DNA of 64,000 nucleotides from Fratercula arctica (lineage: Eukaryota > Chordata > Aves > Charadriiformes > Alcidae). The stretch's first letter is position 1; the number at the start of each line of letters is the position of its first letter. The stretch covers positions 53,550,730 to 53,614,729 of the forward strand of contig CANTUZ010000026.1 of NCBI GenBank assembly GCA_947846985.1. The letters run 5' to 3'. A program made the position numbers and the translations under genes. The notes under the pieces were generated by a model. It ran no database searches. It was given only the letters and a program-made list of their open reading frames with translations, and had not been told where the DNA came from. Below are positions 1 to 21,300 of this stretch, piece by piece.

Positions 1-780
1 AGTGATACACAACTTCTTTCTGAATATCAAAACACCCATCTTCCAAGCTTAGTCTCCCTCCTAGTATGCTGTCTAGAACATCTTAGAATGCTTTCTTTTT
101 TCTTGAGTTTTACGCACAAGAAAAATGTTTTCAAGCTGTTAACAGGGTAACATGAGTTAGTCAAGTAAACACTAAGACCACATTAGCCCACCTAAGAAAT
201 CAGGGAATTCATTACACAGATCAGGATGCAAGGCTGAGTTGTCGTAACTTCATAAATGCCAGATTTAAGATATTACTAAGAAGAACTAGAACTGTGCCTT
301 TATCTATCACAGACAAAGCTATTTTCTTCTTTGGCTGTTAACCATCACAGGAAGAAAAAAACTGCTTTGGGCATTAGCTGTTGAAGGGCTGGTGGTGCCC
401 GTTCACCAAGTGGAAACAGTTGCTTACAGGTACATGACCCACATCACAGAGGATATGGCTAGTTCCCAGCTGAGTGAACAGAACTAAAATCACATTCCTT
501 ACCTTTTTCATTTGTTCTTATCTGCAATAATACTCTTTATCAGTTCATGCACATTCACTGGTTTGCATCTGCATTGTTTTTAAGGGGAGTTTTCTCTCAC
601 ATGGCTGACTCTCTGCTGAGAAAGCTTTAATTAGAGCATAGAATTTAAGAACACCAACCACAGATTTTAAACCTTGCTTATCAAGGAGTTATGAAGACTA
701 CACAATACATGCATAAACTTTGTACTGTCTATTATGTTCAACAAACCACTTACTATCATGTATGAAAGCTAACTTTTAAG
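1..780. other. Intergenic, nothing recognised
   Basis: This AT-rich single-copy-looking sequence has no long ORF, no recognisable repeat and no RNA gene that I can see on either strand. Confidence 0.5.
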
Positions 781-789
781 GGTGACTAT

Positions 790-1345
790 TGTGGCAGGAG
801 TACACATTCCCCTCCTGCTTCCAACCCCCAACAGGGGCTAGGGGTCTTACCATAGGAGCCTCTAGACCACGACCAATAGATGACCACGGTCCAGATCCAA
901 CCAGGTTATAAAATGGGACCCCCACAAGAGACCCACTTTGAGCAGTGGGTCTGTGGTCAGAAGGCCTCCCCTCAGGACTGGGATGCCACCCAAGGAAACT
1001 TCCCGGGACTAAGTGCCCTCACCCCTCACCTCGGTGAGTGAATACTTCTTCTGGCTATCCTTGAGTGAGCCCTTGCCCTCCCTGGGTGAGTGATTCTGGG
1101 TACCCTTCAGTGAGAGGCCTACCTTTGTGAACCATCATTCCTATGTGGCGTTGTTCTTATGTGCTGTTGTGTAGTAGTAACTTCCCCAACTGGTACACGG
1201 AGCCCATAATTTGCGAAATGTTATCAGAGTGTTACTTCAGCTACCCCCATTGTCTTGTTGGTTTTGGCTGTTTGGCTTTCATTACAAATTAAAGTTTGTT
1301 TATTATCTGTGTGAAGTTCTTTTGGGGTACCTCTGTAAGAACTAC
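790..1345 (+). mobile_element. Candidate solo LTR of an endogenous retrovirus
   Basis: The segment is richer in GC than its flanks and has the order expected of a retroviral LTR on the plus strand. It starts TGTGGCAGG (790) and carries a CCAAT box (873-877), a TATAAAA box (907-913) and a poly(A)-type ATTAAA (1288-1293) followed by GT-rich sequence. Between TATA and poly(A) signal, a GTGAGTGA-like motif recurs near 1035, 1064, 1085 and 1110. No gag, pol or env coding sequence flanks it, so it would be a solo LTR. I could not fix the 3' edge or find a convincing target-site duplication; ACTAT (785-789) and ACTAC near 1340 are only a weak match. This is inferred from architecture, not from a library match. 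Confidence 0.4.
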
Positions 1346-2055
1346 CTTAAAAAAATAAATTTAGAACTGCAAATGATGCAAAAAATAACTTACATAACCT
1401 TTATAACTTATAAATATAACTGTTCTAAAAATAACAACTTATGACATTATTAGTTTTAAAAATTAAGGCTAGGTTAAGTTTTCCTATCCATGACGACAGG
1501 AGATATAGCAATTACATGTGCCATTACTGGGACTGGCAGGCCCCAGTCACAATTTCTCTCATCCTCTTCACTCAGTGCCAGAAATATAGGGCACTATGAC
1601 AATATATGGATTTAGGAATATATTATGCTTTCTTAAAGCAGCAGAACAAAAGCTGTCCAGTTGTTCTGGTTTTGACAATATGTGGTGTTGAAGAAATTTG
1701 AAGATATGAATCCTCCTAATTCAAAAATTCCAAAAGCACATAAAAAGAAGTATTTTTATGTTTTCAAGTAACTGGATTTTGAAAGAATGGTGTTCTTATT
1801 CCCTGAAACTTCAAGGCTGACATCAGGACTTCAGACTACCTGGTGCTGGACTAGCATTTGCCACTTGGGTAACAATTCTTGTAAGCCAAGCACAAAGCTT
1901 CTGAAGTACTTACCAGAGGCAACCGCTGTGGAACAGACGCCCCACATTCATTTCTCTAGGACTGGTATAGCTTTGATTTCCCCAAGCTTTTCTGAGGCTA
2001 ACCGCACACACTTCTATTGAAACTATCTTCTGGCTTGTACCATTCCAACTTGAGT
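1346..2055. other. Intergenic, nothing recognised
   Basis: AT-rich spacer between the candidate LTR and the CR1 fragment. ORFs of about 70 codons are present on both strands but show no recognisable domain, and I treat them as chance. Confidence 0.45.
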
Positions 2056-2059
2056 CACC

Positions 2060-2205
2060 ATCCCTGGAGGTATTTAAGAGATCTGCAGACACGATGCTTA
2101 GGGACATGGTGTCGTGTGGGATTTGTCAGTGTCAAGTTCACGGTTGGAGTCGGTGATCTTAAAGGTCTTTGCCAACACAAACGATTCTGTGATTCTAACT
2201 TCCGT
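2060..2205 (+). mobile_element. CR1 LINE 3'-end fragment, sense orientation
   Basis: The sequence reads as the avian CR1 3' untranslated tail. It runs from TCCCTGGAGGTATTTAAGAG through TTAGGGACATGGTGT and CGGTTGGAGTCGGTGATCTT to a terminal ATTCTGTGATTCT, the short 3' repeat with which CR1 copies end. Only about 145 bp remain, so it is strongly 5'-truncated as is usual for this family. It lies about 200 bp upstream of the NUDT12 CpG island. Confidence 0.85.
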
Positions 2206-2394
2206 GCAAACCCTTCTTCCCTGCCATGGCACCTCATTTGCTCCACTTTTCTCCCACAGTTCTTGTGCATTCTATTGCTGCCCCGTTTTGCCTTCTGCTA
2301 GCGCAGCAAAAAAAAAAAGTTAAAAACCAGTCTGATCGCTTTCGATAACCACAGTTTCCTGCCTGAAGGACAAAATGGCCGGCTGCTCTTTAAC

Positions 2395-3070
2395 CTAGAC
2401 CCAAGTCGCCCCAGTTGGCAGCAACACTCGGGCCTTTCCACCAGCGGTAGCTTCATCGCTGCTCCTCCTCCTCCCCCGCCGCCGCCCCCGGGCAGCCGGC
2501 GGCAGTGAAGGCCCACGGCCGCTGCCGGGGTCGGGCGCTGTGGTACCGCGCACGGCCCAGCACCGGGGCGGGCCTTCCTGCCGCGCACCGCTCGCCTCCC
2601 GCTCCACGCCGCGCCACAAGAGCCTGCGGAGCGCGGATACGGAGCCCCGGGCGCTCACGGTAACGGGCAAGGCCCCCCCCCCGCCCCAACCTCCCGGCGG
2701 GAGCGGCGCCGCCGGCCGAGCCCTGCCCTGAGGCGACCCCACCACACCGCAGACACCCCACCCGCCGCGGGGGCGGGAGGCGGCTGCGAACCCGGCACCC
2801 TGAGGCGAAGCCCAGGAAGGGGGGAGGAGGGGGAGGTAGTTTGCGCCTGCGCGGCAGCTGCCGCGGCGGGGCGGGCGGGAGGGAGGAGGGGGGATGTTAA
2901 AACGTCGCCGCCGTTTTTGGGTGCGGTGGCGGGGTGTGGTGGGTGTTTGTGTGCGTGTCTTTGAGGTGTGATGGTGGAGCGGGCAGCCTGCGATTGGAGC
3001 TTTGGTTGTCTTAGGCGGGTGCAAGCAGCGGCCCTGCCCCGGAGCGGAGGCGGCAGCGAAGTCACTGAAG
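2395..3070 (+). promoter_or_regulatory. NUDT12: CpG island promoter of NUDT12
   Basis: This is the only strongly GC- and CpG-rich block in the window, and it ends about 450 bp before the NUDT12 start codon. A YY1-like CAAAATGGCCG lies just upstream (2371-2381), and an NRF1-like TGCGCCTGCGCGG at 2842-2854; both are common in housekeeping CpG promoters. There is no TATA box. The transcription start and first donor cannot be fixed from sequence. CACG|GTAACG near 2660 and GGC|GTGAGG near 3180 are possible donors. Open frames of up to 209 codons on the minus strand are Pro/Arg/Gly-rich by-products of CpG composition. Confidence 0.8.
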
Positions 3071-3526
3071 TAATTTCTGTCAGTGCTTGGAGGAGTCCCT
3101 CAGCCGGCGAAGGGACTTACTTGCCCTCCTGCGGTTATTTTTCGTTGCTTTCAAAGCATCTGAGACGCGTTTCTTGGCGTGAGGTTTTGTATTGTTCTGT
3201 CTTTTGTGTGAGCGTGCGCGGTCGGGGAACCAGAGCGTGTTTTTCACGTTTAAAGGAGCTTCATGTTCATAGCAAAATCTTTCCTTAAGCCTCTGTTAAA
3301 ACTAAGCTTGATTATTAAGATAAAATTCCGCTGTATTTGGAGATGTGTGGGACTAAAATTGGGAATAACAGTGTCATACTACTTAGGAGAATTTGTTGTG
3401 TCCATACTTTTGATGACGATATTTGTTACCTGTATACCATTAAACTTAAATCCTTCTCCTAATGGTGGATCTGTTTTCAGGCTTTTTTTTTTTTTTTTTT
3501 TTCCTTTTTTTAACTTAGTTGACAAA

Positions 3527-12985
<9,459 letters not shown>

Positions 12986-14383
12986 TTCAAATAATTGATT
13001 TCTTTAAATTAAATTACTGCTTGTAGTGAATGCTAAATTAGGAATAATTGGGAAAGAATGATTTATCTAGTAAATGTGCAACCACATACATTTTTGAGCC
13101 TTTCTTTTGGCTCCTGAGCTAAACTATGCAAGCCTTTGTACAGTTTTTCAGATCCGAGTTAGAACTGGACACCAACCCAGTGATTATCCCAAGAAAGTAA
13201 GCAACAAATAGCTAAAATTGGTACCTTGTTGTGCACAGGCTGCTTTTTCGTTTCAGAATCGAATTATTATGGTTTTTGCTATTATGCTCTTAACATTTGA
13301 TTTCGTCTTTCCTGTCCCCCGCTGGAAGGAGTCACAGCATTACAAAGAGGCCTGATCTTGCCTGCTGTTTGAACTCCATATTTACATCCTCCTGTTTTGT
13401 TCTAATTGTTCCTCTCTTTCTCATTTTTTCCTATCTCCATCCTTTAAATTTTGCCTGGCACAAAAATCAAAAGTCTTATCAGCAATAGGTATTTTTAAAC
13501 TAATAGAATACTTAAATGGTGAATATGTGGTACTTTATCTTTTATATTAATAGACCTTCAAGCAGGGTATTTACTGCCCCAGTCTGATTTGGCCTGCACT
13601 TACCCAATTGTACGTCAGCCTGAATTTAAAAGTGTAACACAATACTCTGTTTATGAAAAAGGTATTGGAGAACCATCCCCAAAAGCCTAAATATTAGTTA
13701 GTTTTTGTAAGATAATAATGTACTTACTGACCCGAGGCAGTGAGTTACTTAATTCTCTGACAATTAGAAATGGAACTGCAAAGTAATGGAGGAGAAAAGT
13801 AGATTAATTAAACAAGACATAGTATCTCAAAATACGTATGAAGTTCTTTATAGAAATGGAGACACTAAGATTGTTACTACTGTTAAGAATTTTACAGTTG
13901 AAAGAAATACATTAACCCCAGCCGTGAGACTGGGAAAGCAATATATGAATTAAAAACTTTACTTATATGTATTTAATGTTACAGTTCAGATTTGTGCCTT
14001 AATTTATTGCATTATTGAAAAAAAAGTTAATTTAATATTCTTTCAAAATGGAAGATTATAAAAGTGTACCGTTTTTATTATTAATATTAGGTAATGGTTA
14101 GTAGTCTGTGATTATGCAGTCATTGCAGTGATACAAAAAGAAATGCAAATGACCAGAAGGAAATACAATGATAGTTGTCAATATTAACTTATTATCATAT
14201 GGTGATTTATTTAGAGTAACTTGAATATTTTTTTTAATCAGTGAATGATGTCAGATTTGTTTCAAAATTCTCTGGAAACTGGAATCAGTAAAAATGTTTT
14301 ACAAATCGTAGTAGTTCTTTTTCTTCCATCTGGTGTCATACTGTGCTCAGCAGCTTTATTTTTTTTTTTTTTTTTAATGCAAT

Positions 14384-14704
14384 GTGTATAAAACTTTAAA
14401 GCAAGAAGCATTTCTGACAGACTTGGAGCACTTGACAAGTCATTACATTGCTTCATTCTCTCCCTTGTTTCAGCTAAACCTACAAATGAAGAAAGTCAGG
14501 TTATCTGTTGAGCCATCTGAAAATGGGAAGGAGCAAGACACTACTTCCCTTAAAAAATTGCTTTTACAGAGAATGGGAAGTAGGAAAAGTTGTCATGGAC
14601 TACAGCTACCAGCAGGACAGCATGTTTTCAGTGGAGTTAATGTTTTAAAACAATTGTGGGACAGAAGGAAGCCTAGTTGCACGTTGTTCTTACAGGTAAA
14701 GTAG
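14384..14704 (+). other. Unexplained 106-codon ORF with splice-like boundaries
   Basis: In a stop-rich AT background this frame stays open for over 300 bp. Its core is bracketed by a good acceptor (CCCTTGTTTCAG ending at 14473) and a good donor (TTACAG|GTAAAG at 14696). The encoded residues include KKVRLSVEPSENGKEQD and a Lys/Arg-rich segment. I do not recognise a domain. It could be an unannotated alternative exon, a fossil exon, or chance. It lies 1.5 kb past the NUDT12 stop. Confidence 0.2.
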
Positions 14705-16826
14705 AACATGGGACAGTATGCAAATGGTGGAAGCTCAGCAATGCAAGGAATTTTTAACTGCTACTGTGATGATTACACATTAAGAGAGGTGAACAAGGAA
14801 GGAATGAGGTGCACATGGAAGAGGGAGGATAAAACAAAGCGTAAATATAGTTAGTGTAAAGATAAATAATTTATCATATTGAGGTAACTAAAAATATGTG
14901 TAAAAGACCCATCCTAATACTAGTTTTTCATGTAGGAAATTGTGGTGGGTTGCCATAGAGATGGATTTGTAACTGAAATTCAGAAGAAAGTATCCATAAC
15001 CAATATTGATATTAAGAATCAGATTATTTTTTTAATTGAGAGACTGTATAAACATATATATCTGCATTTACAATGCTAATAAATAATTTGAAAATTTTCA
15101 TTTTACTGCATGAATAAAGAAGAAAAAGGATAATTTGAAAAAAGCACAACACTACTACTCTGAAACTTAGAGATTATTGTTCTAATGATCTTTCAGTTCT
15201 AATAAATTCTGGTGTTGCAACAATTTTTAATCAATTTTTAATATATATACATTTTCAAAAGCTAAACCAAGAGCCCTTTTTAAGCTTTCTTTTCTTTTTT
15301 TCCCTCACCAACAGGTCACTCATTCACAGAGAAAATGACAAACACCCCTTGTTTAAGAAAACTAATTTGATAATTTTAATCTCTTATTTAGAGTGAAACT
15401 TTTCCTGGCTTTATATTGCTTAATTTGACCTGTTTGTAGGTGGTAGGATTGACATTCAATTTGAAAATAGCTATGCGTAGAAATTTTCTGAAGGATAGTT
15501 ATTGTTTGCAGATTATGTAAGAAATATACAATTGAAGAGCCAAATGTCGTAGTTATTTAGCAACTAGAGCAATTTAGAAAAGGGCCACATTAAATTTAGC
15601 AACAATTAAACAGTGTAGTGGTTCTGACTAGAACGTGGTCAGGGCAGCACCTTTGTAAGGTTTGAATTGTTTGCCTTATCCAAAAGACCGCAGCTTTGCA
15701 AGCAGGCTATTTCTTGACACTAAGTTAATGCAGTACATTAAGAGAATAGTACTCCTTAAACCGAAAAAAATAGAGAGGTTTTGTTCACGATGTGTAATAA
15801 TGATCTAACTCTCTCCCTTGCTTCTACAGTGGTACCAGAGCAAAAAGACTACTCATTACACGTACAGGGCAGAAAATTCTGGAGATGCCTTTTCTCTCCC
15901 AGTTTGCCTGTGCATTAATGAGGATTAACCTCTATTAAGTATATAATTTTTAAATATTCTGTATTTTATCTTTCAATTTACAATAATTTACAAATAACAG
16001 AAATAGTAATTTTAAAAAGTGGAAAAGAAATAGATGAGGTGTTTAAACACAAACCAAAATGGATACTACTAACCAAGCTGTAAGGTCACGTGATGAGCTC
16101 ATGACATCTTATGTAAGCTCTTCTAAGCACGATACCAATTGTGAGATTTTTACAAAGTTTGCATTGGTCCCTATACGCCTACTTCTGTCTCATTTTTCAT
16201 ATTGGATATGTGTAAACACATGAAAGACAGAATCATTCTAGGGTTGATACTATAGCATGAACATTATATTTGCCAAGTTGGTAAATTACTATCTTGAATT
16301 CTACAACGTGAAGGAAAAAGGGGTGGATGTCAACAGGCTGATTAAAGGTAGACTAGTCATGATGCTTCATGGAATTAAATATACTAATCTGATTCTGAGC
16401 TTAGGAGACAGAAATAGAAAACGAAATGGAGCAAGACTGTGAACAACACTGCTCCCTCTTTTAATTTTAATTAGGTAATCTGGTTGATTAAGACTTTTCA
16501 GACAAACCTGGCATTTTGTAAAGACCCGGTAGATTGAGTTTTTCTTACCTGCTTTAGCTGTTAAGAGTTAAATAACTAGTAGTTCTTTATTGCCTCAGTG
16601 ATTGGAAGGATATGTGTATACAGCATATCATTGCTGACTGGGGTTGACAGTACAGAAGTGGGTAAGTCCTAAGGGAAAAAAATTTGAACTTGTTATCCTA
16701 TTAAGCCTTAGCAAGACAGCCAGCCCATCCTTCATGAGCTTAGAAAGGCAACTATTCACAGAGAGTCCATAATAGCAAGCATCTGAGGAAAATGAATGTT
16801 GGTTCATACTAACAGTAAGTACAATT

Positions 16827-16849
16827 TTTTTTTTTTTTTTTTTTTTTTT
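16827..16849. repeat. Poly(T) tract
   Basis: An uninterrupted run of T over twenty bases long, ending just before AAATGACACCC. No retroposon body could be recognised beside it. Confidence 0.8.
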
Positions 16850-16997
16850 AAATGACACCCTGTCAGGTAGTATTCTGTAGGTTCTAATTGTTGTAACTCA
16901 TAGCATTTATAAATATGGGATTTCTGCAGGTTTTTTGCACAGTAGATACAGTTTAAAGAATGTCAATTACAGTTCAGTATATAGTTTAGTTTTCTGA

Positions 16998-17112
16998 ATA
17001 AGTAAGAACGATAGTTTCCTAAACAGAAGGGATTTTTCAGATGGATTTTTGATTGTGAGTAAATAAGAATGTTTTCCTAAATGATAGGGTTGTCTAAGAT
17101 GGATTTTTGATT
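16998..17112. repeat. Diverged tandem duplication, unit about 57 bp
   Basis: Two adjacent units share the order ATAAG(T)AAGAA - TTTTCCTAAA(N) - AGGG - AGATGGATTTTTGATT. Unit one is about 16998-17054 and unit two about 17057-17112. They differ by substitutions and small indels, so the duplication is not recent. Confidence 0.7.
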
Positions 17113-18220
17113 CCTAAGACTGTGTGTCATTTTAGCATATAGGAACTTAAAGTGTAGTAGTACATAATTTTAGAAGTGAAAGCCTACCTGAATGGATTTC
17201 AGTTTTCTATTTGTATTGTCTTTCTGCAACTAATATTTCAGATGTGGAATGCTATGATAAGACTACAGGATTATAAATCAAGAAGGAATATTACATATTC
17301 TTGAGTAGAAAAGCTTACAAATTCAGTTCGCAGCACTTAGATAAGCCTGGATAGCAAGGTTTTTCTCCTACCATTTCATTATCCTGCATACTGCGCTACT
17401 TTTGGTAAAGTACTTTTTTATTTCTCTTTAAGGAGAGAAATATTCTAACACTTGAGGTCTTCCAGGTCAGTGAAGAAATGTAGGCATTTTCTTAATGCAC
17501 CTGCTAAAACTAAAAAAGAGCCTATGAAATAGTAAACATCCCATTTTCTGTCATTCTAAACTGAAATTATGCCTAATTAATGCAGTATAAATTGTTCTTC
17601 TGGAGAAAGTGGCACTGGAAACGGCATAGTCAGAAAATATGGTATCATAAGTGTCCCCATTTTAGATGCCAGAAATCAAATCCTATAAGCTGGGATAGGG
17701 TTTTTTCCCCTTATTGCATTCTATGAGAAATTAAAGATTTTTCTCACTTAATTGTAATTTATATTTTGTAGTCATAGACATGCTTAAAATAAGAAGCTAC
17801 CTCATTTTCAAAGAAAATTGTTCCAGTGTACAACTATGGCACCGGTTTCTTTTGGTGAGCTGAGTTTCGATTATAAGCAAAGATTTTGGATTTACATTAT
17901 TTCTGTTACGATGGATGAACAATTCTGAAGGTCAAAAAAGTTGAATAATTCAGATTGACAAAGAATTGTAGTGCTTCACTGACAGTAACATCTTGGACTA
18001 TAGAAATTATATTTCATTATTGGAGATGGTGCTGTATTACAGTGAGATTACTAATTTCATGACCAATTGCCACATCACATTTGAAGGGTATTTCACTTAC
18101 CTGCTGTCATGTTTGATACTGACAAAGCATGAATTGCATGCCAAAACATAAACAAAAGTGACTAAAATGCAAGATAGAGCACTAAATATCAGAATGACAA
18201 ACTCACTGACTAATCTTTCA

Positions 18221-18360
18221 TACAATCACAGAATGCTAGAGTTGGAACGGACCTCAGGAGATCATCTAGTCCAACCCCCCTGCCAGAGCAGGGTCACCTA
18301 AAGCTAGAGCAGGTTGCACAGGATCACGTCCAGGCGGGTTTTGAATATCTCCAGAGAAGG
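18221..18360 (-). mobile_element. CR1 LINE 3'-end fragment, antisense
   Basis: The plus strand reads TACAATCACAGAATGCTAGA, GTTGGAACGGACCT, AGTCCAACCCCCCTGCCAGAG and GTCCAGGCGGGTTTTGAAT. This is the reverse complement of the CR1 3' region, so the element lies on the minus strand. About 140 bp remain. Its sequence is close to the start of the 44.6 kb copy but keeps about 25 bp that the other lacks. Confidence 0.9.
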
Positions 18361-21300
18361 AGGTTCAAATTAGCAGTTTTTCCTTTGGTCTCTGAAACAG
18401 GAATAGCAGAGGCCCAACAATGTGAACAGAAATGGCAATTCATGGCAAACTCTTTTAATAGATTTTCAGAACTTTTGCGGAAGACAAAATGATTTTGTCC
18501 AGTATAACAGAGATACGCACAATAAAGTGTGTTCTCTGCCAGTTTTAAAAATACGTTTTTACATAGATGATAATAAATACATGAACTTCTATTGCATGAA
18601 ACTGATACCACTGGAAAAATCTAATCAGGAAGTTGAAGTACTTGTCTTAAAATCATCACGTAATCTCTGTATGGACTATTTACAGTACAGAGGCTACCTA
18701 TGGGTTCTCCATTTTGTTGCAGTGGAAAACAGTGCATATCTTTAAATGAGGGTAGAAATGAACAATGTTGATGCAGAAATGAAACATCTCCGAAATACGA
18801 AATAAATGCTTATGCTTATTAACACATTATTTATTCTTGTGGCAAAAACTCAAAAATAATTAAACAGAAAGCAAAATTAGCTTTCTGAGTAGGCAGAAGC
18901 TTTGCAAGAAAATGAATTTTATATATGGTTTTGCAGAATTTGAGAACTGAAAGCTGTACCTGTGACTTGACTTCTACCTAAAAAGGCAGAAATGCTTGTG
19001 CATGTACAACACATGATAGCTGAACTATTTTTTACTATGACTTTGCTGGCACTTGCATTCTCAGTTAAAATAATTTTGAAAACATTTGGCTGACTGCTGC
19101 TTTATTAGCCTTTTTTGGCTAATAGTGAACTATTAGCCAAACTAAAGTGAAGAGCACCCTGCCTGCAGGGAGGTATCTTTAACATAATGGCAAGAGTAGT
19201 ACACCCACTATTCCTTTAAAAAAGATTGGTTGAAACCTGTTTAACACTTTGGTGTCACTTGTTGCTTATAAAAGTGTCCAAAATAATGCAAAATCTAATG
19301 ACATGGGGTTTGGATTTCCTGAGTGTGCTCTCTTATGGCATAAGTGATATTCCTAGCTGCTTAGACAGTAACCTTCCTCGAGAATCAGAACTGCAGAAAT
19401 AATATTGACTGGTGTTTGCTGCCTTTTCATGATCTGAAAAAACAAGATCCTGATCGTTAAAAGTGCCACAGCACATTTCATGAGATAAAATGGTTGATTG
19501 CCGGGTCCTATACAATACCTGTTGCAGATTAATTTCACTTGCCCATGCTTTTCTAAGCATTTCATTTGGGTTTGCTATTCTAATAGCTAATTGGATACTG
19601 CCAGATAACTACTGAGTTCCATTTGAACAGAAGATGATTCTTTGCAGCCATACAATTTATGTTTCAATTGATTTTGGAAAATGCTCTAGGGTCCTCTTAC
19701 AGCCCCTATAAGTGTTTGCCTGCTTCCTTTGTTCTAGACATTTTGTAAAGACATTTTTAAAGACCAGTCTTTTCTGGAAAACATATAGATGAAACTGTAA
19801 ACAAATGAGAAGATACATACCAGCTGAGGCAGAGAATAAGAAACACTACTAAGACAAGCATTTTTGGTAATACCTCACTTTTCTTGCATGTGTTTAGCGT
19901 AAAATACATCCTTTGGCAATAGTACTGCAGAAATGGGTGTTCAGAAGTTATTGAAATAATGTAATAGTGGGAGTTTGATAAAGAGATTTGGAGCATCTTT
20001 GTAGAAAAAAAGGCAAAAAATGGAAGGTAATTGACTAAGATGTGCTTGATTGAGGTGAATAAGAGAGAAATCAATTATGAGCCCTTTTTGCCTGCTCTCT
20101 ATGTAAAACTACTGTGCTCTCCACAATTCATGCTAATGACATTGTCTCTGTCAAGAGTAAATTATCTGTGGGGCATCTGCCTCAATGCATAAAAGCTAAC
20201 GCAGGTAGTATGCCACAAAACACAATCAGTAAGGAGAGTCAAAGGAAAAATTCACAAGAAAAAATCAAGTTTTAAGAATAATTGTTTAGATAAAATCTTA
20301 TCTTAAATAAGAATTTAAAAATTATTTTCTAGGAGGAGAGGAGCTAAGTAGTGAGAGACTGGGCCAAACATAGCTGGTAACTTGAGAAAGTCAAAGCAGA
20401 GATTAGTATGGAATAGAATATTGAAAAATGCAAGAAGAGACAGATTAGAAGTCAACGAGAATAAAATTCAGTGTAGTTAAGGTTATCTAGGGCAATGGAA
20501 ACAAAACATTGGATTCTGTATCCAGAGGGAGGAAATTAATCAGAAGGCTTTGACGTGGTGGAAATACAAAAGGGAAGAGCAGTAGAAGGTTGTTGTTTCA
20601 GAAAGGCTTGTTTGGGTATTCTGTGACATCATTCTTCTGCAGTCTGTGAACGGTATAGGATTCAGTGGGGGAGTATTCAGTGAGCTGCCACTGTATGTAT
20701 TTATAGCCATGCCTTCCACAACGTAAGATACTGAAATTATAAGAACAATACATACCATCTAAAACAGCAATGAATATTGTCCTGAAAGAACATTAAATAT
20801 TTTGCAAATGTATTGTGTCACCACACCATTCCAATTCAACATTATTAAATATTTTCTCCATATTTTCTTTTTTTTTTTTCTCTTTGTCTTTTCTGCCAGT
20901 GTCTCATTACTGTATAGGTTTACTAAACGTGCTTGTTTAGAAAACTTAAGAACACACATGTTTTAACATAAAATCTCCATTACATAAATATATAAAAGTT
21001 GAAGTAAAATAACTCCTATGTTTTCAATTTTACTTCCAACCAGGATTTTAAAGGCAACTTTGCCTGCCTAACAAGATGAGCTGAGAGGCATATGTTAGAT
21101 AAATATTTTGTTGCCTTTATTATCACAAAGCTTGTCATCACCTGCATTATCCAGAAAGAAATACTATTACGGATGTTATTCACAGCGAAAATGAACACAT
21201 TTCACTCAAAAATTAAGTTATTATTCTGAGCTAAACCAAGCACTGCTGTTTGTAGTAAGATAACCTGTCATGTAGAGCACTATGTCAGTGGATGTTGGCT

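Noticed and set aside
2395..3065. Minus-strand ORFs of 102-209 codons across the CpG island
   Set aside because: They are Pro/Arg/Gly/Ala-rich, with no domain, and are explained by CpG composition that lacks AT-rich stop codons.
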